This document shows, piece after piece, positions 1 through 8,970 of a stretch of DNA of 64,000 nt. Each line of letters starts with the position of its first letter. Within the stretch, counting starts at the first letter, position 1. This DNA is from Pigmentibacter sp. JX0631 (GTDB lineage: Bacteria; Bdellovibrionota_B; Oligoflexia; Silvanigrellales; Silvanigrellaceae), in NCBI RefSeq assembly GCF_029873255.1, contig NZ_CP123622.1:2579001-2643000 (forward strand), in the 5' to 3' direction. The notes under the pieces were generated by a model that was not told the DNA's origin, ran no database searches, and saw only the letters and a list, made by a program, of their open reading frames with translations. Made by a program: the position numbers and the translations under genes.

Positions 1-717
1 AACGATTACTAAATGCTTTAAATTTGACCATTTACTATCGTATTTTATTGGAAATGTATCACTATAAATTTTTTTAATTTCTGATGCGCTATTTTCAACA
101 TTCCATTTTACAAAATAATCTTCAATAGAAAATACGCTTCTAGTAGCTGAACCACTGCCAATCCTTGCCCATTGTGCTAACCAGTATTGTAACTCTTCTT
201 TAGAAAAATGTTTCTCAAGTTGTAAAAGATCGGCAATAGAGCCAATAAGCGCTGCATATCCGGCTGCACTTGAGGCTATACCACAAGCTGTTGGGAAGTT
301 ATTTTCACTTGTTATTTCTAAGGCAACTGAATGAGTGCATGGAAACAAAATAGTATTTACTATTTTTTCCATTTTAGTTGGTATTTTAGTACCAGTTTTT
401 TCATTGTTTAAGAATAATTTGTGCTTGAATAATGAAGGATGATTTTCAGATTTTTCAACGATTCGACCTTGTACTGTAACTTTAGTAAACGCCCTAAATC
501 CACCAAGTGTAAAACTAATGCTAGAATTAAGAGGCAATTGAAGTTCATTATCTTTTTTTCCCCAATATTTAACTAAAGCAATGTTACTAGGTGCGGAAGC
601 AAAGCCTAAGTCCCCATTTTGAAGAAATATTTTTTTTGAATCAAATAATTTATAAATTATTTGATTTAATTCAATTAATTTTGGAGGAAGGTCAGTATAA
701 ATTAGTTCATTATTCAT
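1..717 (-). CDS. mvaD: Diphosphomevalonate decarboxylase, C-terminus cut by window edge
   Basis: Converts mevalonate 5-diphosphate to isopentenyl diphosphate with ATP and loss of CO2, the last step of the classical mevalonate pathway, in the cytoplasm. The ATG is at 717 and 239 codons are visible before the frame runs off the left edge. Seen motifs: SNIALVKYWGK near residue 44, an LPLNSSIS stretch after it, the GHMP nucleotide loop as PTACGIASSAAG near residue 140, and ARIGSGSATRS, all typical of this enzyme and distinct from the kinases of the family. It overlaps the preceding kinase by 8 bp, so the two are probably translationally coupled in the operon that begins with fni. The missing end includes the C-terminal GHMP subdomain. 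Confidence 0.93.
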   Translation of the reverse strand, partial: MNNELIYTDLPPKLIELNQIIYKLFDSKKIFLQNGDLGFASAPSNIALVKYWGKKDNELQLPLNSSISFTLGGFRAFTKVTVQGRIVEKSENHPSLFKHKLFLNNEKTGTKIPTKMEKIVNTILFPCTHSVALEITSENNFPTACGIASSAAGYAALIGSIADLLQLEKHFSKEELQYWLAQWARIGSGSATRSVFSIEDYFVKWNVENSASEIKKIYSDTFPIKYDSKWSNLKHLVIV

Positions 718-1726
718 TTAAATCTCCAACCTTACTAAAGGCAAACACAATATCATTTTTTAAAATATTACAATTTTTTATTAAATTTTCTGGGGAGGAT
801 AATACCCATAAGCAGTCACCATGCCCCGCCCCCATTGTTTTAAACTTTATATTGAATGCTTTTAATTGTTGAGTTAAATTATTAAAAGATTCTATATTTA
901 ATGGAAGTATGTTTTGTTTATTAGCTATTAAGAAAGATTCTTCCATTAAGTAGTTCAAATTTTTTAAGGTTGGTTCTGCAATAAAATGTTCAGCTAATTT
1001 TGTATGGGAAGCGGCATAATCTTCCTTTTTACTATTCTGAGAAAAAATATGGATAGCTTTTTTAGTATCAGAATAAATGTTTGTTTTCAAGAAACAACCA
1101 TATAATTTTATATCATCAATTAGATTGAATTTTGTTACGTTTGGAATTTCAGAATTTATTTGGTTTTGAAAAGTCCAAAATTCAGTTCTATCTTTTTTTT
1201 CTTCAATTAAATAATGTGCTAGTTGAATAGCAACATCATACCCGCTTCCTTTTCCTTGAATATTCTTAATAGACTGGCGGATATTTTTCCATAAAATGGG
1301 ATTAGAAAAAATAGGAGTATCATTTAAAAAAATAGTATTAAATGCAGCTGAAATTCCTGCTATAATAGCAGATGATGAACCAAACCCAAGACTTGGAGAA
1401 AAGCTATTCAAAATAGAAATTTCAATATTTCTATTTTGAATAAATTGTTTCCAAGGTTGTAGTAATTGAATAAAAAACAAAGTTTTTTTATCAGCAATAG
1501 TAGAATTTTGCTCAAGTTCTTTGCAAGAAAATTGAACAAAATTACTTGAGAAAAAACTACTTTCAATTTTAATAGAAGATGTGTGTTCAATATTTGAAGA
1601 TACTTTAATTTTGAATTGAAAATAATATTGGTCGAAAGTAACAGCTACTGCTTTCCCAAAATTCAACACTCCATATTCCCCAAAAAGCATGGCTTTTGCA
1701 GGGATCTTTATATTTACGATATGCAT
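710..1726 (-). CDS. GHMP-family kinase of the mevalonate pathway, probably phosphomevalonate kinase
   Basis: A cytoplasmic small-molecule kinase acting between mevalonate and mevalonate diphosphate. The three GHMP motifs are visible: an N-terminal AKAMLFGEYGVL, the ATP loop GFGSSSAIIAG, and a C-terminal GAGHGDC. The GDC form of the last motif and an internal GSGYDVA segment resemble phosphomevalonate kinases (GAGGGDC, GSGFDVA) more than mevalonate kinases, so PMK is preferred, but mevalonate kinase is not excluded. I chose the ATG at 1726 (MHIVNIK) because the longer frame starts with a TTG inside the HMG-CoA reductase gene. The chosen start lies 13 bp after that gene's stop, with a weak AGAAG ribosome site. 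Only one kinase of this pathway is seen here; a second may lie beyond the left edge. Confidence 0.85.
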   Translation of the reverse strand: MHIVNIKIPAKAMLFGEYGVLNFGKAVAVTFDQYYFQFKIKVSSNIEHTSSIKIESSFFSSNFVQFSCKELEQNSTIADKKTLFFIQLLQPWKQFIQNRNIEISILNSFSPSLGFGSSSAIIAGISAAFNTIFLNDTPIFSNPILWKNIRQSIKNIQGKGSGYDVAIQLAHYLIEEKKDRTEFWTFQNQINSEIPNVTKFNLIDDIKLYGCFLKTNIYSDTKKAIHIFSQNSKKEDYAASHTKLAEHFIAEPTLKNLNYLMEESFLIANKQNILPLNIESFNNLTQQLKAFNIKFKTMGAGHGDCLWVLSSPENLIKNCNILKNDIVFAFSKVGDLNE

Positions 1727-1739
1727 TAATAAAACTTCT

Positions 1740-3062
1740 TTAATTTTTGTGCCGTTGGTTTTCAACTACAGATATACTTGGAAGATGATCATATTGTCGC
1801 ATCATTTCTAAATTCTTTTCATGAAGAGCCATATGACCTTTTTGAATACCTTCACAGCCTAAAGCACGTATTGCTGATAAATTTTGCGCTAAACCAACAC
1901 TGGCAATTATTGCAGATAATTCCGATGCCGTAGGTGAACCAAGCAATTTTAAACACGCAGTTGCTGCAGGGTGAAGCTTTGTTACTCCGCCTACCGTACC
2001 AACAGCAATTGGGAGTTCAATTTCACCTTGTAAGCGACGGGCTGAGTTTATAAACCATTTTGTCAGTGGTTTATAAACCCCTGTTAGGGATGCATAAGCA
2101 TGACAACCAGCTTCCACTGCTCTCCAGTCATTTCCTGTTGCGATGACAACAGGATCTATTCCATTCATAATTCCCTTATTATGAGTAGCTGCTCTAAAAG
2201 GATCTAAATCAGCAAATTCCCATACTGAGCAAATTCTTTTTGCAGCTTCTTCACCAGAATATCCATCACGTTCTAAAGCTGAAAATTCAATTTCACATTT
2301 TACTTTTGTAATCCTGTGTGTAGTTAAGTTAGTTAAAATTTTGGATCCAACTGAGCAGGGAATAAGTTCTGGTAATTTTCTTCCTATTTCTTCGGCAATA
2401 CTATTTACTATATTTGCGCCCATTGCTTCTTTAGTATCAACATTTACATGTAAAACAAAATAACCGAGTTTATTTAAACTTCTTAACTCTACACTTTTTA
2501 CCCCACCACCTCTTTCTATTAATCTAGGATGGCATTTTTGAGCTATTTCTATAAGTTTATCTTTTAGAAATTCATGAAAAAGGACTGAAATATTTAAACT
2601 CGGGGCAACAATGAATTGAATTTGACAAGTTGCAATAGTTTCAGTGGGTCTTGACGAAAATCCACCACAGGTTCTAGCTAGTTTTGCTCCAAAACTAGCT
2701 GCCGCTACAACGCTGGATTCTTCTACTGCCATAGGGATAAAAATTTCTTTTCCATCAATTAAAAAATTTGTTGCAATTCCTAAAGGTAACGTAAAACCAC
2801 CGATACAGTTTTCAATAAATTTTTCTGCTTGGTCTATATTTAAAGCGCCTGAATTGTTTAAAATAGAAGCGTCTTCGTGGCTTAAAATATTTCTTGTCGT
2901 TAAGGCAAGAGAGCGTTGTTTTGCAGTCATTTGTGCAAAGTTAGGAATTCTACTAGAAGCAAGTGGATGTTGTTGTTTTGAAGCTTGATGAACTGAATTT
3001 TCTGCAGTATCAGCTACTTGAGAATTTTTTCGGGAAAGAACCTGCTGTTTGTCTTTTCTCAT
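1740..3062 (-). CDS. mvaA: Class II HMG-CoA reductase
   Basis: Reduces HMG-CoA to mevalonate, the committing step of the pathway. The 440-residue protein shows the class II signature ENCIGGFTLPLG with VEESSVVAAAS, the cofactor-binding EAMGANIVN segment, GTVGGVTKLHP, and a C-terminal catalytic histidine in KGHMALHEK. Class II enzymes lack the membrane anchor of eukaryotic class I enzymes and none is seen, so it should be soluble. About 45 N-terminal residues rich in Q, K and S precede the conserved part, longer than usual. The ATG at 3062 has AAGGG seven bases upstream and follows the fni stop by 10 bp, so it is second in the operon. Cofactor preference (NADH or NADPH) cannot be read from the sequence with certainty. 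Confidence 0.95.
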   Translation of the reverse strand: MRKDKQQVLSRKNSQVADTAENSVHQASKQQHPLASSRIPNFAQMTAKQRSLALTTRNILSHEDASILNNSGALNIDQAEKFIENCIGGFTLPLGIATNFLIDGKEIFIPMAVEESSVVAAASFGAKLARTCGGFSSRPTETIATCQIQFIVAPSLNISVLFHEFLKDKLIEIAQKCHPRLIERGGGVKSVELRSLNKLGYFVLHVNVDTKEAMGANIVNSIAEEIGRKLPELIPCSVGSKILTNLTTHRITKVKCEIEFSALERDGYSGEEAAKRICSVWEFADLDPFRAATHNKGIMNGIDPVVIATGNDWRAVEAGCHAYASLTGVYKPLTKWFINSARRLQGEIELPIAVGTVGGVTKLHPAATACLKLLGSPTASELSAIIASVGLAQNLSAIRALGCEGIQKGHMALHEKNLEMMRQYDHLPSISVVENQRHKN

Positions 3063-3072
3063 TTTAGTGCCC

Positions 3073-4179
3073 TTAGCATGAAGTTATTCCTGCGATTCTT
3101 GAACTCAATTCTTTTAAAGTTCTTGCTCCTGAACAAAACATAGTAATTGAAAGAGCTTTTTGAAAAAACTGCAGTTCTTTTTCTACTGACTCTAACGGGG
3201 TGCAGCCATTTTCATTTGAAATAGCGGCCTTGAATAATGGCAAACCTACCCCCGCCATCGTTGCTCCCAGAGCTACAGCTTTTGCAACTTGCAGACCATT
3301 GCGAATACCACCAGTTGCCACTAAGGGGATATTGTATCCAAGATCTTTTTTGAGTCTAGAACATGCCAATAATGACTCATCTGTTCTTAACCCCCAGTTG
3401 CGAAATAATTCGCCAAGGCGTTGTCCATCCTGTTGGGATCTTAGACCTTCGATATATCCCCAACTTGTTCCGCCTTTACCTCCCACATCTACGCTAGCGA
3501 CTCCAGCTGAAACAAGTTTCTTGAAAGTTTCAGGAGCTATTCCAGATCCAACTTCTTTAATAATGAGGGGGACGGAAATTACTTTTACAATATTTTCAAT
3601 TTTATTTAATAAATTAGAAAAGTTTCGTTCACCTTCTGGTTGGATACATTCTTGCAAAGCATTCAAATGCAAAGCAAATGCATTTAATTGTAGTTTATCT
3701 ATAAGTCTTTGAATGTCTTCAATTTTAATGCCGTAATTGAGACTTACCGCCCCTAAGTTTCCGATTAAAAATAAGTTTGGAGCGACTTTCCGCACATCAA
3801 ACAATTTCTGAAATTTTGAATCAGATAGCATCATTTTTTGTGAACCTAGTCCCATAGGAATGTTATATTTTTGAGCAGCCAAAGCTAAAGCTTCATTTAT
3901 TTCTTGCCCCTTTGCAACTCCCCCAGTCATTCCAGTAATAAGCATTGGTAAAGAGAACGTTTTCCCAAGGAAATTTTGTGATGTACTAACTTCATTGAAA
4001 TGAAATTCAGGCAAAGCTTCAGGTGTGAAGAAGTATTGAGAAAAGTTTTCTCCAATAGACTCAACATCTTTTGTTTGACAGATCGTAATATGATCATTTT
4101 TTCGGCTGATCATTAACTCTGGTGTATCTTCAATTGTAGTTAAAACATGAGAACTGTTAGGTTTTTCTTCTTTAGACAA
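3073..4179 (-). CDS. fni: Type 2 isopentenyl-diphosphate delta-isomerase (FMN)
   Basis: Interconverts IPP and DMAPP using reduced FMN, giving the allylic primer for prenyl chains. The 368-residue TIM-barrel protein shows RKNDHI near the start, TGMTGG, GLGSQ, HLNALQE, KEVGSGI, DVGGKGGTSW and ATGGIRNG in the order expected for the type 2 enzyme; it is not the Nudix-type Idi. The start is a TTG at 4179, supported by a GAGGAG site about ten bases upstream; no upstream ATG fits as well. It is the first gene of the minus-strand mevalonate operon, and its promoter must lie in the 212-bp divergent spacer, where I could not pick out a convincing minus-strand site. Confidence 0.95.
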   Translation of the reverse strand: MSKEEKPNSSHVLTTIEDTPELMISRKNDHITICQTKDVESIGENFSQYFFTPEALPEFHFNEVSTSQNFLGKTFSLPMLITGMTGGVAKGQEINEALALAAQKYNIPMGLGSQKMMLSDSKFQKLFDVRKVAPNLFLIGNLGAVSLNYGIKIEDIQRLIDKLQLNAFALHLNALQECIQPEGERNFSNLLNKIENIVKVISVPLIIKEVGSGIAPETFKKLVSAGVASVDVGGKGGTSWGYIEGLRSQQDGQRLGELFRNWGLRTDESLLACSRLKKDLGYNIPLVATGGIRNGLQVAKAVALGATMAGVGLPLFKAAISNENGCTPLESVEKELQFFQKALSITMFCSGARTLKELSSRIAGITSC

Positions 4180-4325
4180 AATTTAGGGCTCCTCAGCTAG
4201 TTTTAATTGAGGGTTATTCATTCACCTTTCAATGGCTTACCAATATGAATAGTTACAATCAAGAGAAACAAAAGAAAAAGCTTTAATCATCAATTTTATC
4301 TGACGATATACAACAATGACGGGGT

Positions 4326-4354
4326 TTGACTATTTATTTCGGGTATTTTAAAAT
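4326..4354 (+). promoter_or_regulatory. Sigma70-type promoter for the gene at 4392
   Basis: TTGACT at 4326-4331 and TAAAAT at 4349-4354 are separated by 17 bases, each one mismatch from consensus. The start point would fall near 4361, giving a leader of about 30 bases ending in GGAGG at 4382-4386. The promoter faces the pair of unknown genes and is divergent from fni. Sequence match only. Confidence 0.6.
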
Positions 4355-4391
4355 TAACTAAGTCATCTCGTTAAGTTAATTGGAGGCAAAA

Positions 4392-5006
4392 ATGAGCTCC
4401 AAATTGGATCAAAATGCTCTTTGGATGACAGGTTTAAATCCAACACAATTTTTTCATGAAATGGTTGTTGAAGCACAGGAAAGACAAGGGCTTAAATTAA
4501 CAGAGAATGTTGAGTTTTATATAGTCAATTTGTTGTGTGCTTACGTCCGAAGTACGGAGACAGATGATACTGAGGATTGTTTAGTTTTAATATTAAAAAA
4601 AGCACTTGAGAGTCCTCATAATGAAAAAATAGCATTATATAAAAAACTTGCTGATACAGCGTTATATTTCTCAGGTTTTTTTCAAGAATATTTTAATAGG
4701 AAAAGTTTTAATATTAAATACTATGTAAATATGGGTGAATCTGCTTATAGTGAGTTGTCTAATTTATTAAAAGGAAAAACTACATATCAAGAAACAATGT
4801 CCAAAATTTATTATGAAATGAGTTGTAGCTTTAATATCGCAGTAGATATTTTACTTGATATTTCAGAACAAACAACACAATCGGGACATGAAAGATCTTT
4901 GTTAAGCATTTACGATGCTTGGTTAAATACAAATAGTGCAAAACTAGAAAAAGAATTATATTTAAGAGGAGTAACTCCTATAAAAGTTTCAACTCGCAAG
5001 GTTTAG
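4392..5006 (+). CDS. Uncharacterised soluble protein, first of a linked pair
   Basis: I do not recognise this protein. The ATG at 4392 is chosen because GGAGG at 4382-4386 is five bases upstream; a TTG at 4380 in the same frame lies on that ribosome site. The 204-residue product has no signal peptide or membrane segment and looks mostly helical, with an FFHEMVVEAQ stretch near the N-terminus and a C-terminus ending in basic residues. The next gene starts 3 bp after its stop, so both are probably co-expressed from the promoter at 4326. The clean ribosome site and promoter support a real gene. Confidence 0.8.
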   Translation: MSSKLDQNALWMTGLNPTQFFHEMVVEAQERQGLKLTENVEFYIVNLLCAYVRSTETDDTEDCLVLILKKALESPHNEKIALYKKLADTALYFSGFFQEYFNRKSFNIKYYVNMGESAYSELSNLLKGKTTYQETMSKIYYEMSCSFNIAVDILLDISEQTTQSGHERSLLSIYDAWLNTNSAKLEKELYLRGVTPIKVSTRKV

Positions 5007-5009
5007 TAA

Positions 5010-5657
5010 ATGAAAATAAGGGATAAATCTAAACTTTTCGCAAGTTGCAATCACTTAGTAAGTATACTGTCAGGTTATTATAATTTTTACAACAAAGAAC
5101 CTATTGATGATTATTTAATTTCTTCTCCTTCAAATGATTTGCTTGCAAATTGTGGTCAGACACTATTTGAAGAAAATGCGGAAAGTAATGAATTATTTAT
5201 TGGAATTCAATTTGGTAATTACATCATTGATGAAATTGAAAACAATGAGTTTATATCCTTAAATTCTTTAGCTGTTATTTCAGAAGAAATAAGCCACTTT
5301 AAAATAATTATTGATACTGTAGTTTTAAATTCAAATATATCTAAACTTGAGATAGAAATGTTAGGTGAAATTGATCGTTTTATTTGTTTAATGCATTGGA
5401 ATCAATTGAAAATACATCCAAAATTAACAAACAATTGGAAAAATTTACATGACATTTGTGATTTAGTTTTTCAAGGTGATAGATTTATTAATGAAGATAA
5501 TATATATAGAGAAGCTGAAGGTCTTGCTTTTAAACATTTAAAATCTGCTTTTACTAATAATTGGGATTCTAGTTACTTTGATTTTTCAAAAATAGACACG
5601 CAAGCAAAAGATTATTTATCAAAACTTAGAGAAAAGTTACTTAAAATAAAATTTTAA
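5010..5657 (+). CDS. Uncharacterised soluble protein, second of a linked pair
   Basis: A 215-residue protein of unknown function, without signal peptide or membrane segments and predominantly helical. An acidic patch with EEISHFK near residue 90 is the most distinctive stretch, but I cannot assign a fold. The ATG lies 3 bp after the stop of the preceding unknown gene, which implies translational coupling and possibly a joint complex. It converges on the small gene that follows, with 7 bp between the stops and no clear terminator. Confidence 0.78.
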   Translation: MKIRDKSKLFASCNHLVSILSGYYNFYNKEPIDDYLISSPSNDLLANCGQTLFEENAESNELFIGIQFGNYIIDEIENNEFISLNSLAVISEEISHFKIIIDTVVLNSNISKLEIEMLGEIDRFICLMHWNQLKIHPKLTNNWKNLHDICDLVFQGDRFINEDNIYREAEGLAFKHLKSAFTNNWDSSYFDFSKIDTQAKDYLSKLREKLLKIKF

Positions 5658-5664
5658 TTTTTCG

Positions 5665-5907
5665 TTAATGCATATTTCTAGAAATATCTTCCTCAAGATC
5701 TTGTGTTTCAGGATATTTATTTTGTCTATGCATTTCTTTTTTCCAAGCAAACCAAGCAAGGGATTCTTCTTCTAACCAATTAAACTTTTCTTTGTATTCC
5801 AACGGAATTAAAAATTCACAGAATTTTTTGGCTTCTTCGCAAGAAGCATTAGGATTTTCTTCAGTCCATAAACGAAATTGTTCTTTAAATACATTTTTAT
5901 CAAACAT
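5665..5907 (-). CDS. Small uncharacterised protein
   Basis: An 80-residue acidic, aromatic-rich protein (several Trp and Phe, segments WLEEESLAW and FAWKKEMHR) with no signal peptide or membrane segment. I chose the ATG at 5907, which has AAGG ten bases upstream; a GTG at 5916 almost touches that site and is less likely. The amino-acid composition and the start signal favour a genuine gene. No function can be assigned. Confidence 0.6.
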   Translation of the reverse strand: MFDKNVFKEQFRLWTEENPNASCEEAKKFCEFLIPLEYKEKFNWLEEESLAWFAWKKEMHRQNKYPETQDLEEDISRNMH

Positions 5908-6076
5908 TTTATTCACGCCTTTTTAAGCTGAATCTATTAGATTCCTGTTTAGTTTTCAGGAATCAAGAGATCTTTCGGACAAAAGTCAGTATACTTAACT
6001 TAAAAATTAGCATTCCCAAGTTCTTCTCAAAATTCTTGATATTTGTTAAACTAATAGCACATTGATAGGAGGAATG

Positions 6077-6775
6077 ATGAATCGTATATCAATAGAATCA
6101 AAGTTTGTTACTAACGACTTTCTTTTTGAATTAAAAAGAGCAAAAGAGCTAAATATACCAGAAGAACTCTATCGCTATTTGCTTGAAGTTGAATACCCTT
6201 GGCAAGCTCTAGGAAAACCTCTGACTAAATTTATTGAAAATTGTATTCAAAAAATACCACCGGAACAAAGAATTAAGGGGACGGTGAGTGAACATGCTTT
6301 TTTAGAAAAAAAAGAATTAATTGTAGTAGCTGAAGGGGCTGTTGTTGAAGCTGGGGCGTTCATTTCAGGCCCGACTTATATAGGCCCTGAAGCTATAATT
6401 CGGCATGGAGCATATGTCCGAGGTTCTGTTTATATAGCTCAATCTGCTATTGTAGGGCATACAACCGAATGTAAAGGAAGTATTTTAATGCCACATGCAA
6501 AAGCAGCTCATTTTAATTATGTAGGTGATTCTTTGCTTGGGGTTGATACAAATTTAGGAGCAGGCACTAAATTAGCAAATTTAAAAATGAATCATAAAAA
6601 TATTATTTTAGCATTAGATAATAAAAAAATAGACTCTGGTTTAAAAAAATTTGGAGCTGTTCTTGGAAATAGAGCTCAAACTGGGTGTAATTCGGTAACA
6701 AACCCAGGTACAATTATGCTTCCAGAAACCGTTCTATTACCAAATCATACGGCCTTAGGGGTAATAAGGCGTTAA
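6077..6775 (+). CDS. Left-handed beta-helix (hexapeptide repeat) protein, GlmU C-domain-like
   Basis: The 232-residue protein carries hexapeptide-repeat-like segments (VAEGAVVEAGAFI, GPTYIGPEAIIRHGAYV, GSVYIAQSAIVGHTTE) and a SILMPHAKAAHFNYVGDSLLG stretch in which HFNYVGDS recalls the acetyl-acceptor region of GlmU. The N-terminal 70 residues are not beta-helix. A likely role is a sugar-nucleotide N-acetyltransferase or related nucleotidyltransferase partner, but no uridylyltransferase domain is present, so substrate and reaction are open. Two ATGs follow AGGAGG at 6067-6072; the second, at 6077, has the better 4-base spacing. Confidence 0.8.
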   Translation: MNRISIESKFVTNDFLFELKRAKELNIPEELYRYLLEVEYPWQALGKPLTKFIENCIQKIPPEQRIKGTVSEHAFLEKKELIVVAEGAVVEAGAFISGPTYIGPEAIIRHGAYVRGSVYIAQSAIVGHTTECKGSILMPHAKAAHFNYVGDSLLGVDTNLGAGTKLANLKMNHKNIILALDNKKIDSGLKKFGAVLGNRAQTGCNSVTNPGTIMLPETVLLPNHTALGVIRR

Positions 6776-6821
6776 GAAGACTATGTTTTACTAAATTTAC
6801 TATTCAATATACCGATCTGAA

Positions 6822-6847
6822 GGTTGCGCTTTTTGCAAGGAGCAACC
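6822..6847 (+). promoter_or_regulatory. Hairpin enclosing the ribosome site of lipoprotein A1
   Basis: GGTTGC at 6822-6827 is perfectly complementary to GCAACC at 6842-6847, which ends directly before the start codon at 6848. The AAGGA ribosome site sits in the 14-base loop. Inside the same segment TTGC and GCAA can form a shorter competing hairpin. This could tune translation of the first array gene; a six-pair stem can also arise by chance. Confidence 0.3.
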
Positions 6848-8722
6848 ATGCGAATTCTTGGTCAAATAATTCCTGTGCTATTTTTGGTTATTGCTTGTGC
6901 CAAAACTGGAGGAGTTCCTGACTCAGGAATGAATATTTCTAGAGACGTAGTAGCTTCTAGTTTTCCAAAAGAAATTATTGAATTAAATAAAACAATAGAT
7001 ATTCGTTATGATTCTGTTGGAAAAGGATTTAATAGTATAACGGGAACAACAACAGAACGATGTTTTGAAAATGATGTTGTGCAGTATATTGAAGCTCCTG
7101 TGTCGATTATTTCATATGAAGAAAATTTATCTTCTAGCCAAATTCTAAATAAAATTGGTACGGGTATAAATTTAAATATTCCACTTGAAATTTCTGGAGT
7201 TCCATTAACTCTTACGCCAGAAATAAATTATGCTAGAGACTCATCAATAACAGATTTATCAAAAACTTCTCACTTAATAATTGAAATAAAAAAAGGATAC
7301 AATCAAATATCATTAAAAGATAATTCAAATTCTTATATAATTAAAGATAATTATTATAAATATTTGAAACAAAACTCGGGTGATTTTTTTAATTTTTGTG
7401 GTGATGAAATTATTGTTAAACAATATTTAAAAGCTCAACTATTCATAACTGCAAAATATACTTTTTCAGATATTAAAGTTAAACAAGAATTTGAGAGTGT
7501 TATTGGTGCTAGTTTACCTAATCCTTTTCTTTTTTTTGCAAAAAAAGAAATTACAGAAGAGCCTTTGCCATCTGCTAATACAAATAATGGTTCGCAAATT
7601 GAAGTTAAACAAAGCAAATTATCTTCATTTATTTCTTTTGCAAAAAATATGTATAATAGCTTTGTTGGCAGTAAGGGTGGAGGACTCTCTCCTGAAATTA
7701 AAACAAAATTAAGTAAAATAAATCAAAAAACACTAGAAAACATAAGTTTAAGTATAAAAGCAATACAGTTGGGAGGAAATCCTAAAAAATTGCCTACAAT
7801 TCTTGTATCTGCATGTAATCTATCAGATATAAAAACATGTGATTCGATTTTTAAAACTATCCAAAATTATGCTGCGAATAACTTTCCCGATCAGCTTTTA
7901 GAGGATCAAAATTTAAACCAAAAAAATCTTGGTAGTAAATTTTATCCAAGTGAATTTGAAAAAGTTTTATATAGTGCATTACCTGTTTTTACTAAAGATA
8001 ATCTTAGTGTAGGACAAGAAATCGCAAAATATTCAGATAGTAGTGTAGAGTTTTCAAAATTTAAATCAATTTTAAAAAATGATATTAATGAAAGCTTTTC
8101 TGGTTACTTAGCAGCTCAAGAGATTAAATCAGCAAAAAGCTTTAATATACTAGCAAAAGATGAAATAAATTTAGTGCATACAACAGCAACTTTAGCAGAA
8201 AATAATTTATTTAATTTATTGCGCTTTGTAAATCAATGTTATTTTGATAAAATAAAATGTCAAAATGAATATTTAAATAATAAGAGTGCTTATTACCAAA
8301 ATATCGAGAAAAGTTTTAATGATATAAGAGCTTGGAAACTCCTTGCTTTTACTTCAGCAAATTGGCAACCGGTAAGATATATATTAGGAGCTTTTAATTC
8401 AGATAGAATTACACAAGATTTCTTTGTTAATTCTAGCTTTCAAGGATATTCTTTATTTTTTTTCAAATATTTAGACAAAGACAGAAATAAAATAACAATA
8501 GATAAATTACCAAATGTAAACTTAGCTACATCATTCCGCTGCCATGCTTGGTTAAGCGATGCGTTAGGACAAGTTTGGTTGCATGAAGTGAATCCTAATA
8601 TTGTATTTCCAATTACTGAGCATTTAACAAATATATGTGGCACAAAAGCTTCTTTTTCAGGATCGTTTAATAGCGATTTAGGAAAATTAAGTCAATTTTT
8701 TCTTGAAATATGGGCTCAATAA
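6848..8722 (+). CDS. Large lipoprotein A1 of a four-member paralogous array; possible MACPF-like core
   Basis: A 624-residue protein with a lipoprotein signal ending in VIAC (acylated Cys17, Ala at +2, so no inner-membrane retention signal by the E. coli rule). Its closest relative is the next gene. Shared blocks: VGKGFNSITG with ERCFEND; a CGDE segment at residues 184-187 followed by a beta-strand-like KAQLFITAKY; IKAIQLGGNP; a Cys-containing helix; and a C-terminal domain with SDRI, FQGYS, KYLD, an RC..W segment and terminal EIWA. The CGDE strand sits in a context resembling the YGTH signature of MACPF proteins, a weak similarity only. The ATG at 6848 follows AAGGAG. Function unknown; a cell-surface or secreted effector is inference. 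Confidence 0.85.
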   Translation: MRILGQIIPVLFLVIACAKTGGVPDSGMNISRDVVASSFPKEIIELNKTIDIRYDSVGKGFNSITGTTTERCFENDVVQYIEAPVSIISYEENLSSSQILNKIGTGINLNIPLEISGVPLTLTPEINYARDSSITDLSKTSHLIIEIKKGYNQISLKDNSNSYIIKDNYYKYLKQNSGDFFNFCGDEIIVKQYLKAQLFITAKYTFSDIKVKQEFESVIGASLPNPFLFFAKKEITEEPLPSANTNNGSQIEVKQSKLSSFISFAKNMYNSFVGSKGGGLSPEIKTKLSKINQKTLENISLSIKAIQLGGNPKKLPTILVSACNLSDIKTCDSIFKTIQNYAANNFPDQLLEDQNLNQKNLGSKFYPSEFEKVLYSALPVFTKDNLSVGQEIAKYSDSSVEFSKFKSILKNDINESFSGYLAAQEIKSAKSFNILAKDEINLVHTTATLAENNLFNLLRFVNQCYFDKIKCQNEYLNNKSAYYQNIEKSFNDIRAWKLLAFTSANWQPVRYILGAFNSDRITQDFFVNSSFQGYSLFFFKYLDKDRNKITIDKLPNVNLATSFRCHAWLSDALGQVWLHEVNPNIVFPITEHLTNICGTKASFSGSFNSDLGKLSQFFLEIWAQ

Positions 8723-8970
8723 AATTTCTGTTATTTTCTGTCACTGAAAAATAAAATTAAATGGGAAGTAAAGCAAAAAAAAATAAGAGTTTAATCAAGA
8801 CAATAATAATTTATCTTTTTTTAATTACTTTAATTTATTAATAAGGAAAAATAATATAAGAATTTATTTAATATTTATATATTGAAAAATTTCTTTTTTT
8901 AGATTACTAAAATTTATCAAGGAATCATAAAGAAAAGCATCAGACCCGTACTAACAAGGAGTGTTAATGT

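Noticed and set aside
591-872. Plus-strand open frame of 93 codons at the mvaD/kinase junction
   Set aside because: It lies antisense to two genes with clear conserved motifs and has no ribosome site or recognisable protein pattern.
3200-3712. 170-codon plus-strand frame antisense to fni
   Set aside because: Its composition is that of the reverse strand of fni, whose own motifs are unmistakable; no start signals.
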